Shown: piece by piece, positions 18,201 through 26,742 of the stretch
Position numbering within the stretch: the stretch's first letter is position 1
Layout of the letters: each line of letters starts with the position of its first letter
Notes under the pieces: generated by a model
Told to the model about the DNA's origin: nothing
The model's input: only the letters and a program-made list of their open reading frames with translations
Databases searched by the model: none
DNA from: Thermococcus sp.
GTDB taxonomy: Archaea > Methanobacteriota_B > Thermococci > Thermococcales > Thermococcaceae
Assembly (NCBI RefSeq): GCF_027011145.1
Contig: NZ_JALVAO010000032.1
Location: 1 to 64,000 of the forward strand
Reading direction: 5' to 3'
DNA: 64,000 bases
Translations under genes and position numbers: made by a program

Positions 18201-21200
18201 CCATTCACGGTGCACTTCTTCGCAGCAGGAAACGAGGGACCGGGCTATGGAACGGACTCAAGCAACGGTGCATCACCGGGAGTCATAACTGTTGGTGCGG
18301 CTACCGAATTTGGCTACCGCGTTGCCCTTGGCTGGAATGCTCTGGACGAATACGGTGATGTTGCAGATTTCTCAAGCAGGGGTCCGAACGCCCTCGGACA
18401 GGTCAAGCCGGACATCCTGGCAACGGGCGAGTTTGCCCTGGGTAGCACTACGCTCAACATGCAGGCCTGGAGGAGCACCCCAATACTGGGAGGGATCTTC
18501 GCCAACGAGATATGGGCAGGAACGAGCCTTGCAACTCCAACGGCAGCCGGAGTCGGAGCGCTGGTTGCAGAGGCATTCTACATTGCCCACGGGAGGTATC
18601 CCACCCTCGATGAGATGAGAGACATACTCATGTCGGCCGCAGAGAACACTTACAACGACGTCTTCGAGCAGGGTGCAGGTTATATCAACGCCACCAAGGC
18701 AGTTGAGATAGCCCTTGGTATCGGTGGAATAAAAGCTTCTCCAAGCAAGTGGCAGGCCGGTGCGGAGTACGACACGTTTCCGGGCGTCCTTGAGCCGGGT
18801 CAAAGCGCTGAGGGTGTCTTCACGCTCACCAACTACTACAACACTACAGTGACAGTGAACATAACTCCGGGCGTAGTTGAGAGCATAGGCAAGGTGGAGA
18901 TTCCGATATACAACGTAAACTCCAGCGCCACCACCTGGCCATTCATAAACATAACGGGCCTCATACCTGCTGGAACCCAGCTCATGAAGGTAACGGTCTA
19001 TCCGACGGCTTCCAATGGTAGTGTCGCATTCCTCGCAAGAGTGTACGGTGACTACGGTCTCATACAGCAGGCTGGAGTGGGTGAGACAGTCTGGGCCACG
19101 GTAAAAGAGCCCTTGGAGAGGTCACCGGATGTGTATCTGCAGGTAAGACAATACGGCTCTGGAACCGTTAACGGAACCATCGTTCTCCAGTTCTACAGGA
19201 TAGCCCCATGGAAGTGGGTCAACATTACACCTGAAGTCATTCAGATACCTGCCAAGTCATCCGTTCAGTTCAGGGCTATTGTCAGCGTTCCCGAAAACGC
19301 TTCCTATGGAATATACGAGGGGGCAATATACGCGAACTACCCGAACGGCACATTAACAATACCGGTAAGCGTTGTGGTCGGCTCCCCGAAGGCCGAGTTC
19401 ACATTCGGCGGAGCAAGCAACGCCAGCGGTCTCTATGACAACGCCAACTTCTACAGTGGACAGGGCTCTGGGGACTGGAGGGTGTTCTACTTCAACGTCT
19501 CCAGTGAAAACGCCACCAACGGATTCATAGTCAGCAGGGTAACTTGGAACGGAGGGGTTCCAGTATACCAGACAATACTACAGCCCTACGTTGAAGGATT
19601 CAGCATGAATCTACCGAGCATATTCGGACCATACACCCTCAGGGCAACTAAGGAGAAAGGAGACATAACGTTCTCAGGAACGGGCCTTGAGAACATACTC
19701 GTAGCGAAGGCCATTCCTGGACTGAATGCCCTCTGGGTCTTTACACCCTACGGTGGAGCAAACCCAACGATAAACTTCACAGGTCACGTTGGAATATTGA
19801 AGCTCTCTCCACAGCAATGGACCGAAGTAAGGAGCGCCGAGTCCAGCAAGGACTTCACCCTCTACCTGCCTGAATGGCTTGGAGCCCCTGTGGTTCATGC
19901 GTACGGGTTCACAGCCCCAATAGAGTACAGTGACCAGTTTGCTCCAAAAACGGGAGACTCGAAATTCTACACTGTGAACGTTCCAAACAACACCTATGCT
20001 TTGGAAGTCTCAACCGAGAGCATCTGGGACACCATAGCCGGTCTGGACATTGACCTCTACGTCTACTACAACAACAGTGGAACACTAGAGCTTGTAGGTT
20101 CATCAACAAGTCCAACGGCCGATGAAAAAGTTACCCTGTACGATCCACAGCCGGGTCAGTACGTGATTAAAGTTTACTCATGGAGTAACCCCGCCCCAGG
20201 AGAGGCAACTTACAACTTGAAAGTACTCACCATAGGTGGGGAAGAGCTTAAAGCTACAGTCGTTTCCCAAGGAGATGGTCACTACAAGATAGTCGCCAGC
20301 TATGAACTTAGCGAGAGCCAGCTCAAGGGTACTAAGCCGCTCTACGGTGTTATAACGGTTGGAATTCCAGAGGCACAGGAACTCCTGACGATTCCTGTGA
20401 AACTTCTTCCGGCTTCGCCAATACCGATGAAGGCCGATGTAAAAGTCGTTAAGACAACCATAAACGGAACCTTTGACTTGGGCGGTGCTCTGACATTCAC
20501 CTCCTACGTTGTTGACGATGGACCTTACAATGCCTCGAACGTGAACATAACTCTCTACATCAACGGAATGCCCACGGACGTTAGCGCTCTAATCCCAGTG
20601 ATGAAGCCCTTCGAAGTCTACAAGATAACAGTTACAGTACCCCTGCTTACCCCGGGACCCAAGAACTTTACTCTGGAAGCCAAGACTCTAGATGACATCA
20701 ACGTTGAAAACAATAAAGTCACTGTGTTCGCCAAGCCTATAGTACCAGAAAAATTCAACGCCACCTACGATTTGATATCAGGTATTGCCGGTGTTAACAT
20801 TGAAAAATTCATTGGTCTGAAGGAAAGATACATTGTGACCATTAACGGACCGCACGGTGCGGAGGCAGTTGCAGTATTCAAGCTACCGTCCTCGACCACT
20901 CACTACTGGGTGATTCCAGTAACTGATGTGGACATACTCAACGTCTGGTCCAAGAACACCACGGATGGAATACTTGTTTACGTCAAGGTCAGGCTTCACT
21001 CTCCAGGAGTGTTCAGGGTAGATTACGTTACTCCCTCGACGCTCTCGACCACGATGATTCTACTTAGCTACATGTACTACCACAACTACATCAGGTACAA
21101 CCAGACCTTCAACGAGCTCTATGCCAACGCATCAGCAATGGGTATCAGCAACGAGACGCTTGCCCTTGCAAAGGCACTCTATGAGAACGCGACGCTGGAG

Positions 21201-21347
21201 TTCCGGAAAGTTATGGAAATTACTGGAGGGAACATCTGGGGAAGGCTCGGAGACTTCAGAGTGTTCATATACCTCAGGAAGTCCTACGCAGACCTCAAGA
21301 AAGCCATAGCAATTCTCCAGCAGGCCCTTGAGGAACAGGGTAGCTAA
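15282..21347 (+). CDS. Giant secreted pyrolysin-like subtilisin protease
   Basis: A 2021-residue extracellular S8 serine protease for peptide supply. It has a signal peptide (residues 1-29), then a propeptide to about 240. The catalytic triad is Asp269 (AVIDSGID), His863 (LEHGTLCA) and Ser1082 (AGTSLATPTAA), with the oxyanion Asn in AAGNEGPG. Between Asp and His lie about 594 residues. These include a Rossmann-like LLVDDDNG...GGKLFLIS domain (about 388-487), a PPC-like beta domain (about 520-600, DIDLLVLYN) and an EF-like DSNGDGKYDK (about 747). After Ser come beta domains, a second PPC (about 1560-1650), a CARDB-like domain (about 1717-1818) and a helical tail. There is no membrane anchor. 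Asn-rich sequons suggest heavy glycosylation. Confidence 0.92.
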   Translation: MNRKALSLIIAVVMVLSLIPVVLPPVAAAEPVTQNNQPHASISIEKVGSQGSSESFGVVSEDLKELLKLIFEKYPNQEIWIPAKVVSSIPIELHYPGLKVVGRSEIAGNYVYLVMIKSSPHAVGLVEKIAQINGVLEVSPLSDVKPLIATLSKEGTPTLEDYLKVLSTSFKGKKLPGMNFVYRTELKKPEFIDGFKVLSFRDLAPALTKTNPEVLASYLQAKEKARKLIGDNYPILEPKDIFSTINIGALGAWKTYGITGQGINVAVIDSGIDFGNPDLSDTYAVEKNPNSPYYGWPIAFDSASMLEYLLFGEAFPNLFMYPFFWPWYSNTSLFTGVPFLFKFPYVVGYRGTNFTVAFSGMSLANIPNTTARAELINEVLQYLFNGTPTGQILLVDDDNGPDNNGTMWYDFDSYYTSALDLLGYNYTIYRVVDNERPNYTVLKNYSAVIWFTGMNNETFTTEQLGNISEYLDNGGKLFLISTGFLDTNGFYVPANYTWLLNQTNVTAPATNNFTVYPVTINTTVDKFVVNTTASNGSLDIDLLVLYNGSIVGTSENWGPNESVVINNPAPGNYLVVVYSYDNPAPGNLTYNIVAYTIKYGAPQQSDFNKNYLHISNSSYYLLNLGIPSVGIDNAGTFRVEAVNRGAVNVTEGYIGIPYYYLDPSTTDFEADPTIPGANATIISLGYMALPVNFTYGVLPFRLPLNLNLTLPFKGQVHIGMHPDLALAIINTPPDSYYINPAMVLVVDSNGDGKYDKVYVDLTTDWGQFVDFNEDTGHTKDNPVVAWDLFKTEFVPGRGAVDVPGKDGYADISGGLVYFIADGKTPIPYSDVVAKRWGLPLRIPSNGGLVAFMIGSVFAGGLEHGTLCAAAIAAQGRTIGPEGLAELTNTTPQFFYPVVGDAINAKIIAEGDLYTLMSNWIDLMYFATEGYDGVPGTGDEAQITSNSYGMSLFYLYDRGYTFEDRFLKFLSLARPFTVHFFAAGNEGPGYGTDSSNGASPGVITVGAATEFGYRVALGWNALDEYGDVADFSSRGPNALGQVKPDILATGEFALGSTTLNMQAWRSTPILGGIFANEIWAGTSLATPTAAGVGALVAEAFYIAHGRYPTLDEMRDILMSAAENTYNDVFEQGAGYINATKAVEIALGIGGIKASPSKWQAGAEYDTFPGVLEPGQSAEGVFTLTNYYNTTVTVNITPGVVESIGKVEIPIYNVNSSATTWPFINITGLIPAGTQLMKVTVYPTASNGSVAFLARVYGDYGLIQQAGVGETVWATVKEPLERSPDVYLQVRQYGSGTVNGTIVLQFYRIAPWKWVNITPEVIQIPAKSSVQFRAIVSVPENASYGIYEGAIYANYPNGTLTIPVSVVVGSPKAEFTFGGASNASGLYDNANFYSGQGSGDWRVFYFNVSSENATNGFIVSRVTWNGGVPVYQTILQPYVEGFSMNLPSIFGPYTLRATKEKGDITFSGTGLENILVAKAIPGLNALWVFTPYGGANPTINFTGHVGILKLSPQQWTEVRSAESSKDFTLYLPEWLGAPVVHAYGFTAPIEYSDQFAPKTGDSKFYTVNVPNNTYALEVSTESIWDTIAGLDIDLYVYYNNSGTLELVGSSTSPTADEKVTLYDPQPGQYVIKVYSWSNPAPGEATYNLKVLTIGGEELKATVVSQGDGHYKIVASYELSESQLKGTKPLYGVITVGIPEAQELLTIPVKLLPASPIPMKADVKVVKTTINGTFDLGGALTFTSYVVDDGPYNASNVNITLYINGMPTDVSALIPVMKPFEVYKITVTVPLLTPGPKNFTLEAKTLDDINVENNKVTVFAKPIVPEKFNATYDLISGIAGVNIEKFIGLKERYIVTINGPHGAEAVAVFKLPSSTTHYWVIPVTDVDILNVWSKNTTDGILVYVKVRLHSPGVFRVDYVTPSTLSTTMILLSYMYYHNYIRYNQTFNELYANASAMGISNETLALAKALYENATLEFRKVMEITGGNIWGRLGDFRVFIYLRKSYADLKKAIAILQQALEEQGS

Positions 21348-21375
21348 ACCCTTTTAACTTCTTTTCTTCCTTTTC
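21348..21375 (+). terminator. T-rich terminator after the protease gene
   Basis: Several T-runs (CCCTTTTAACTTCTTTTCTTCCTTTTCT) directly follow the stop, as expected for archaeal oligo-T termination. The next gene begins 42 bases later, so some read-through is possible. Confidence 0.4.
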
Positions 21376-21388
21376 TCCAGGTGGTGAA

Positions 21389-21688
21389 ATGATATACGTC
21401 AAGGTTTATCGCGTTCAGGGAGAGGTTCTTCTCGCGGCATGTGATGAAGAACTGCTCGGAAAGACCTTCCGCGAGGGCGAGCTGAAGCTTGAGGTGAAGG
21501 AGCGCTTTTACAAGGGCGAACTCGTTGAGGAGGAAAAGCTCGAAGAACTTCTGGAGGAAGCGACGATAGCCAACCTAACGGGCGAAAGGTGCGTTTCAAA
21601 GGCCATCGAGCTTGGCTACGTGAATCCTGAGAGGGTTCTTAGAATTGAGGGCGTCCCCCACGCCCAGATGGCGAAGATGTTCTTCTGA
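21389..21688 (+). CDS. DUF424 family protein
   Basis: A 99-residue archaeal protein of the DUF424 family, whose function is not established. It starts MIYVKVYR; the middle contains FREGELKLEV, and the end holds the conserved GVPHAQMAKMFF-type segment. The ATG follows GGTGGTGAA. It sits 42 bases before NMD3, and members of this family are often found beside translation genes, so a role in ribosome or RNA biology is plausible. No signal or membrane segment is seen; it is cytoplasmic. Confidence 0.8.
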   Translation: MIYVKVYRVQGEVLLAACDEELLGKTFREGELKLEVKERFYKGELVEEEKLEELLEEATIANLTGERCVSKAIELGYVNPERVLRIEGVPHAQMAKMFF

Positions 21689-21729
21689 AGATTTTTAAGC
21701 TCTCTTCGGGTTCTTTCTCTGGTGAGAGC

Positions 21730-22893
21730 ATGAGCGAGAGGTTCTGTTACAGGTGTGGAATAAGCGAGAGTGAAGGAGGTCCTCTTATCGAGGGGCTCTG
21801 TCAGGTCTGCTACCGCAAGGAAAATCCCGTTCTGCTGATTGGTGACGAAATTAACACCGAGCTCTGTCAGAACTGTGGGAGCTACAGGAAGAGAGGCATC
21901 TGGGTTGATCCCAAAAGCTACGAACTCGAGGAGCTCATCTTTGAGGTAGCGGAAAACGCCCTGCTGGAAGAGCTTGAGGATTCCTTCAGCGACAAAATAC
22001 GGGAGTACGAGGTTCTAACTCCAGATGAGCTTGAGGAAATAGACGACCTTCCTGTTGGCAGGGCAGTTGTTTCCTTTGAGCCGGTTGACTTTCACATCGA
22101 GCACTTCCCTGCGATAATCGTCTACGAAGTCCGGGTCAAGGCAAGGACCCACGAGCTCCAGAGGGAACTCCACGACGAGAGCAAGCGCGTTACCGTCTAC
22201 GTCCGTCAGACAGTTTGTCCTCGCTGTCAAAAGTTCCTCGGTGGCTACTTTGAGGCAATTCTCCAGGTCCGCGCTGAGGGCAGGCCCCTGAGCGATGAGG
22301 AGAGAAAGGCAATAGGAAAACTCGTGGAGGAGAAGGTTGACGAGATAATGAGGAAGGACAGGATGGGATTCATACAGGACACGATAGAGAAGGAGGAGGG
22401 CCTTGACTTCTACATGGGCTCGACCTCAAGTGCCAGGAAGATAGCCCAGGCCATAAAGGAGCGCTTTGGCGGGACGATAAGCGAGGCCTACGAGCTCGTT
22501 GGTATGGACAGGCAGACGAGCAGGGAAGTTTACAGGACGAGCGTGAGCGTGAGGATTCCAAAGTTCAGGAAGGGCGACATAGTCTCCGACAGGAAGGGGA
22601 ACGTCTACGAGGTGGAGAAGGTTGATGGAAAGGGGTTAACGCTTAGGAACCTTGAGAACTGGGAGAACGAGCACCTCGACTGGAAGACAGCTAGGAGGGA
22701 GCAGGTTGATACCGTGGAGCACGAGGAGAGCGAGGCGATGGTAACTAGCGTAACCCCCGGCGAGGTTCAGCTCATGGATATGGGTAACTACGAGACATAC
22801 GAGCTCAACAGACCTCCCTTCGAGGTTAGCGAGGGAGAAGTTTACAGGATGGTCCGCGTCGGAAAGAGGAGGTACTTCAGGAGCAGGAAGTGA
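21730..22893 (+). CDS. NMD3-family ribosome biogenesis protein
   Basis: Archaeal homologue of eukaryotic NMD3, the adaptor bound to late large ribosomal subunits. The 387-residue protein opens with paired zinc motifs (CYRCG ... CQVCYRKE, then CQNCG), and a third CPRCQKFLGG follows near residue 160. Next come eIF5A-like and OB-like parts (RKGDIVSDRKGNVYEVEKV). It is shorter than yeast NMD3 because it lacks the nuclear transport signals, which is normal in archaea. The ATG is behind GGTGAGAGC. It probably forms an operon with the DUF424 gene. Its role in archaea is presumed to be 50S assembly. Confidence 0.9.
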   Translation: MSERFCYRCGISESEGGPLIEGLCQVCYRKENPVLLIGDEINTELCQNCGSYRKRGIWVDPKSYELEELIFEVAENALLEELEDSFSDKIREYEVLTPDELEEIDDLPVGRAVVSFEPVDFHIEHFPAIIVYEVRVKARTHELQRELHDESKRVTVYVRQTVCPRCQKFLGGYFEAILQVRAEGRPLSDEERKAIGKLVEEKVDEIMRKDRMGFIQDTIEKEEGLDFYMGSTSSARKIAQAIKERFGGTISEAYELVGMDRQTSREVYRTSVSVRIPKFRKGDIVSDRKGNVYEVEKVDGKGLTLRNLENWENEHLDWKTARREQVDTVEHEESEAMVTSVTPGEVQLMDMGNYETYELNRPPFEVSEGEVYRMVRVGKRRYFRSRK

Positions 22894-22909
22894 CGCCTTT
22901 GCCCACCAA

Positions 22910-22933
22910 CCTTTTTAACCGAAGGTTTTGAAC
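22910..22933 (+). promoter_or_regulatory. SurR-type site in the CoA-disulfide reductase promoter
   Basis: GTTTTGAAC (22925-22933) matches GTTn3AAC, the published binding core of the Thermococcales sulfur regulator SurR. It lies just downstream of a CTTTTTAACC TATA box (about 22910-22918), so bound SurR would block transcription. That agrees with known repression of NSR by SurR until sulfur is present. Confidence 0.7.
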
Positions 22934-22950
22934 CCTTCTCGGTGATGGGA

Positions 22951-24273
22951 ATGAAGAGGGTCGTTATCATCGGTGGCGGAGCCGCGGGAATGAGCACTGC
23001 CTCGCGCGTCAAGAGGCTCAGGCCCGAGTGGGATGTCAAGGTTTTTGAGGCAACAGAATGGGTCAGCCACGCGCCCTGTGGTATTCCATACGTGGTCGAG
23101 GGAATTTCACCGACCGAGAAGCTGATGCACTATCCACCTGAGGTCTTCATAAAGAAGCGCGGTATAGACCTGCACCTAAAGGCCGAGGTCATTGAAGTTG
23201 AGCAGGGCCACGTTCGCGTTAGGGAGGAAGATGGCGAGCACACCTACGAGTGGGACTACCTGGTTTTCGCAAACGGAGCTTCTCCAAGGGTTCCAGCGGT
23301 TGAGGGAATTGACCTCCCGGGTGTCTTTAAGGCGGACCTTCCTCCAGATGCAGTCGCCATAAAGGAATACATGGAGAAAAACCGCGTTGAGAACGTCGTC
23401 ATCATAGGCGGTGGCTACATAGGCGTCGAGATGGCCGAAGCTTTCTCAGCTCAGGGAAAGAACGTCACGCTCATCGAGCGCGGTGAGAGAGTGATGAAGA
23501 AGGCCTTCGACAAGGAAATCACCGATATTCTAGAGGAGGGGATGAGGAAGAGGATAAACCTCCGCACCGAGGAAATCCTGATGCGCATCGAGGGCAAGGA
23601 GAGAGTTGAGAAGGTAATCACAGATGCAGGTGAATACCAAGCCGACCTTGTAATTCTCGCCACTGGAATCAAGCCCAACATCGAGCTGGCCAAGCAGATT
23701 GGAGTCAGGATAGGCGAGACTGGAGCGATATGGACGAACGAAAGGATGGAAACGAGCGTGGAGAACGTTTATGCCGCTGGAGACGTTGCCGAAACAAAGC
23801 ACCTCATAACCGGGAGGCGCGTTTGGATTCCGCTGGCTCCGGCAGGAAACAAGATGGGTTACGTAGCTGGGAGCAACATAGCTGGCAAAGAGCTCCACTT
23901 CCCCGGTGTCCTCGGAACGAGCGTGACGAAGTTCTTCGAGGTGGAGATAGGAAAGACTGGCCTTACCGAGGCCGAGGCCATAAAGGAGGGCTACGACGTC
24001 AGGACTGCTTTCATAAAGGCAAGCACCAGGCCCCACTATTATCCGGGGGCAAAACCGATATGGCTGAAGGGCGTTGTTGACAACGAGACCAACAGGCTCC
24101 TCGGCGTTCAGGCAGTTGGCGCTGAAATCCTTCCGAGGATAGACACCGCCGCGGCAATGCTTACCGCTGGTTTCACAACGAAGGACGCCTTCTTTACGGA
24201 CTTAGCTTACGCACCGCCCTTCGCTCCCGTCTGGGACCCGCTCATAGTCCTCGCCAGGGTCCTCAAGTTCTGA
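22951..24273 (+). CDS. CoA-disulfide reductase / NAD(P)H sulfur oxidoreductase
   Basis: A flavoprotein that reduces CoA disulfide and, in Pyrococcus relatives (NSR), elemental sulfur using NAD(P)H and CoA; this is the main cytoplasmic S0 reductase. The 440-residue protein has an FAD Rossmann motif GGGAAGMS at the N-terminus and the single redox Cys in APCGIPYV (about residue 43), typical of this family. A second nucleotide-binding motif [13 protein letters not shown] lies near 155, FAD-binding YAAGDVAET near 275, and the dimerisation domain at the C-terminus. I use ATG 22951 behind GGTGATGGGA; a GTG nine bases earlier is less likely. The SurR site fits this role. Confidence 0.92.
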   Translation: MKRVVIIGGGAAGMSTASRVKRLRPEWDVKVFEATEWVSHAPCGIPYVVEGISPTEKLMHYPPEVFIKKRGIDLHLKAEVIEVEQGHVRVREEDGEHTYEWDYLVFANGASPRVPAVEGIDLPGVFKADLPPDAVAIKEYMEKNRVENVVIIGGGYIGVEMAEAFSAQGKNVTLIERGERVMKKAFDKEITDILEEGMRKRINLRTEEILMRIEGKERVEKVITDAGEYQADLVILATGIKPNIELAKQIGVRIGETGAIWTNERMETSVENVYAAGDVAETKHLITGRRVWIPLAPAGNKMGYVAGSNIAGKELHFPGVLGTSVTKFFEVEIGKTGLTEAEAIKEGYDVRTAFIKASTRPHYYPGAKPIWLKGVVDNETNRLLGVQAVGAEILPRIDTAAAMLTAGFTTKDAFFTDLAYAPPFAPVWDPLIVLARVLKF

Positions 24274-24293
24274 CCTTTCTTTTTTGGGCAAAC

Positions 24294-24318
24294 TTTATAC
24301 GCTTTTAGGGTAACCTAA
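24294..24318 (+). promoter_or_regulatory. TATA box and DtxR-like operator TTAGG-N4-CCTAA
   Basis: A TTTATAC TATA box (24294-24300) is followed by TTAGG-GTAA-CCTAA (24305-24318), a perfect 5+4+5 inverted repeat just before the expected start site. The arms and spacing equal the core of DtxR/IdeR-type metal-regulator boxes. A second copy occurs at 62766. Confidence 0.5.
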
Positions 24319-24331
24319 CTGCGGTGATGTT

Positions 24332-25276
24332 ATGTTAGCCTTTGGGCCTGTTCCATCGAGGAGGCTCGGCAGGAGCCTTGGGGTCAACAACATCCCCGAC
24401 AAGGTCTGCAGTTACGCCTGCGTTTACTGCCAGATTGGCAGAACCCTGAAAATGGAAATCGAGAGGAGGCCCTTCTATGAGCCCGAGTTTCTCTTTGAAG
24501 AGGTCTCCAGGAAAGTCGAGGAAGCGAAAGCGAGGGGCGAGGGAATTGACTACATAACATTCGTTCCGGACGGTGAGCCCACTTTGGATGTAAACCTCGG
24601 CCGTGAAGTTGAACTGTTGAGGGAACTGGGAATTCCGCTCGCAATACTGACGAACTCCTCTCTAATCTGGAGGGATGAGGTAAGGGAAGACCTTTTGGCG
24701 TTCGATTACGTTTCGCTGAAGCTCGATGCCGTCAGCGAGTCCCTGTGGAAGAGGATTGACCGGCCCCACAAGAGCCTGAGCCTTGAGAAAATCCTCGACG
24801 GAATGCTCGCCTTTAGGGATGACTTCGATGGGACGCTCGTTACTGAAACGATGCTTATCAACGTTGACTACGGGAACGAGCTTGAGAGGATAGCCGACTT
24901 TCTGGGGGAACTGAAGCCAGATAGGGCATACATAGCGATTCCGACAAGGCCTCCGGCCGAAAAGTGGGTGGAACCAGCCGATGAAGAGACCATAAACCTT
25001 GCCTATCAGCTCTTCAACGAGCGCCTCGGTGAAAGGGTCGAATACCTAATCGGCTACGAGGGCAACGCCTTCTCCTCAACTGGGAACGTTGTGGAGGACA
25101 TACTGTCGATTACTGCAGTTCACCCGATGCGCGAGGACGCTCTGCGGGAGCTCCTGAGGAAGAACAACGCGGACTGGAGTGTTGTCGAGGGGCTTTTGAG
25201 GGAAGGCAAACTCATACGCCTCAACTACCGCGGGAAGACGTTTTACATGAGGGCATTGAAGAGCAGAAAACCTTAA
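24332..25276 (+). CDS. Radical SAM protein (COG0731-like)
   Basis: A 314-residue radical SAM enzyme. It begins GPVPSRRLGRSLGVN and carries the 4Fe-4S/SAM motif CSYACVYCQ (Cys-x3-Cys-x2-Cys, about residues 27-34). GEPTLDVN is the SAM-contact segment, and a winged-helix-like C-terminus follows. The group is annotated as predicted Fe-S oxidoreductases related to TYW1, but the substrate of this branch is not known. The ATG follows GGTGATGTT. Its promoter has a DtxR-like operator, so expression may respond to iron or another metal. Confidence 0.85.
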   Translation: MLAFGPVPSRRLGRSLGVNNIPDKVCSYACVYCQIGRTLKMEIERRPFYEPEFLFEEVSRKVEEAKARGEGIDYITFVPDGEPTLDVNLGREVELLRELGIPLAILTNSSLIWRDEVREDLLAFDYVSLKLDAVSESLWKRIDRPHKSLSLEKILDGMLAFRDDFDGTLVTETMLINVDYGNELERIADFLGELKPDRAYIAIPTRPPAEKWVEPADEETINLAYQLFNERLGERVEYLIGYEGNAFSSTGNVVEDILSITAVHPMREDALRELLRKNNADWSVVEGLLREGKLIRLNYRGKTFYMRALKSRKP

Positions 25277-25301
25277 TAGACTCCCTCTCAAGTGAAAAAC
25301 G

Positions 25302-26738
25302 ATGTGCGAGTACACCTATGAAAACGGCAAAAAGTGCCGGCTTAAGCCTGTTGAGGGCTCCAAGTACTGTCCCCTCCATATTCCCTACGATGAGGGTGAG
25401 GCCTTACTCGGGGATAAAATCAGGGAACTCAAGGCGGAGACATTCCAGCGCCGTTTAAAGATTGGTCAAAGTTACTTTGAGGGTGTTTACCTCTATGACG
25501 TGACGATTAAAGATTACCGAAGTGAGAGGATTCTCGTCCTCAAGAATTCCCAGATTAAAAGCCTCGTGATAGAGGATTCCAACTTCAAGGGGCTTATACT
25601 CCTCAACTCGAGTGTAGATAGGCTCATCCTGTTTCAGTCCAGGGTTGAGGTTATCCTCGTCAAGGGCTCCACGGTCTTTGGCCTCAACATTCTGCGCGTT
25701 GATTTCTCAAGCAACGTCTCGATTAGGGACTCGAGCGTGAAGTACCTCATGATAAACTCAACCCAGTACGTTGGTGAGAGGGAGGAGGAGACCTACGGCG
25801 GAAAGAGCGCTAAGGGTCTAATCGAGCTCTCCAACCTCAGAGATATAAGGAGGATTGGAATCAACGCCCGCTATCCCCTGTTGAGGAAGATACTCGAGGA
25901 GCATGGGGTTAATGTTTCAGAGGCGGGTAAAAGAGCTGTAAAGGTCCGTTCGCTCGTAATTCGCGACGTATCCTTTGACACCGCCCCGAGGTTCAAGAGA
26001 CAGGTGAGGCTGTCAATAGCGGGTTTTTCTGGGAACTTAATCCTCGAAAACCTTGACGTCTTCGGCCACGTTGAGGTCAAATGGAGCCACCTGAAGAACC
26101 CCGAGTTCGTCCACGTTCTGATTCACAGCAACCTGATTATGAGGAAGTCTCAGATAGTCGTTGACTCCACGTGGACGATGACGGTTCTTCCAAGCCTCCC
26201 CTTGGAGATGATACTCAGCGGTTTCATGATAATCGAGGACTGTCGCTTCAATAACCCCTACGCTGAGGAAGTCTTCTACCGCCTTGCCAGAACGAGCTGG
26301 GAGCGTAGCGGAGATTTTGAAAGGGCCGACAGCTATTACTACCTTGAGATGGTTGCAAGGCGGAAAGCTAGACTTAAAGCCAGGTATGGAGGAATTAAGA
26401 AGCTTTTGAACAGATTTGAGGTCGCCTTTGAGTGGTTGTTTGCTGACCTGACCTGCAAATATGGAACGGACTGGAAAAGGCCCATTCTAATTTGGCTCTT
26501 TGCAGTTAACGTGATTTTCCCAGTCATGTTTTTCTTGACTCAAAGCGTTCAGGGCCTCTCCAACCATCTAACGTTCCTCGACTACGAGTACTTCAGCATA
26601 GTTACCGCAACAACCCTCGGTTACGGCGACTACCACCCGATAGGCGTCGGAAGGGTCATAGCTTCAATCGAAGCCCTCTTCGGAATGTTCATGTGGGCGG
26701 TCTTCCTTACGGTCTTCGCGCGGAAGTACATGAGGTGA
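25302..26738 (+). CDS. K+ channel-like protein with zinc-knuckle N-terminus and beta-helix
   Basis: An unusual 478-residue fusion. Residues 1-30 have Cys2, Cys12, Cys23 and His26 in a CEYTYENGKKC...GSKYCPLH pattern, a likely small zinc site. Residues about 60-330 show pentapeptide-like repeating hydrophobic steps (VIEDSNFKGLILLNSSVDRL), suggesting a right-handed beta-helix. The C-terminus has two membrane helices around a pore loop with TLGYGD, the K+ selectivity filter, and a last helix ending RKYMR. It should therefore form a two-helix tetrameric channel with a large cytoplasmic sensor. The ligand is unknown. The next gene starts four bases after its stop, so the two are co-transcribed. Confidence 0.8.
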   Translation: MCEYTYENGKKCRLKPVEGSKYCPLHIPYDEGEALLGDKIRELKAETFQRRLKIGQSYFEGVYLYDVTIKDYRSERILVLKNSQIKSLVIEDSNFKGLILLNSSVDRLILFQSRVEVILVKGSTVFGLNILRVDFSSNVSIRDSSVKYLMINSTQYVGEREEETYGGKSAKGLIELSNLRDIRRIGINARYPLLRKILEEHGVNVSEAGKRAVKVRSLVIRDVSFDTAPRFKRQVRLSIAGFSGNLILENLDVFGHVEVKWSHLKNPEFVHVLIHSNLIMRKSQIVVDSTWTMTVLPSLPLEMILSGFMIIEDCRFNNPYAEEVFYRLARTSWERSGDFERADSYYYLEMVARRKARLKARYGGIKKLLNRFEVAFEWLFADLTCKYGTDWKRPILIWLFAVNVIFPVMFFLTQSVQGLSNHLTFLDYEYFSIVTATTLGYGDYHPIGVGRVIASIEALFGMFMWAVFLTVFARKYMR

Positions 26739-26742
26739 GGTT

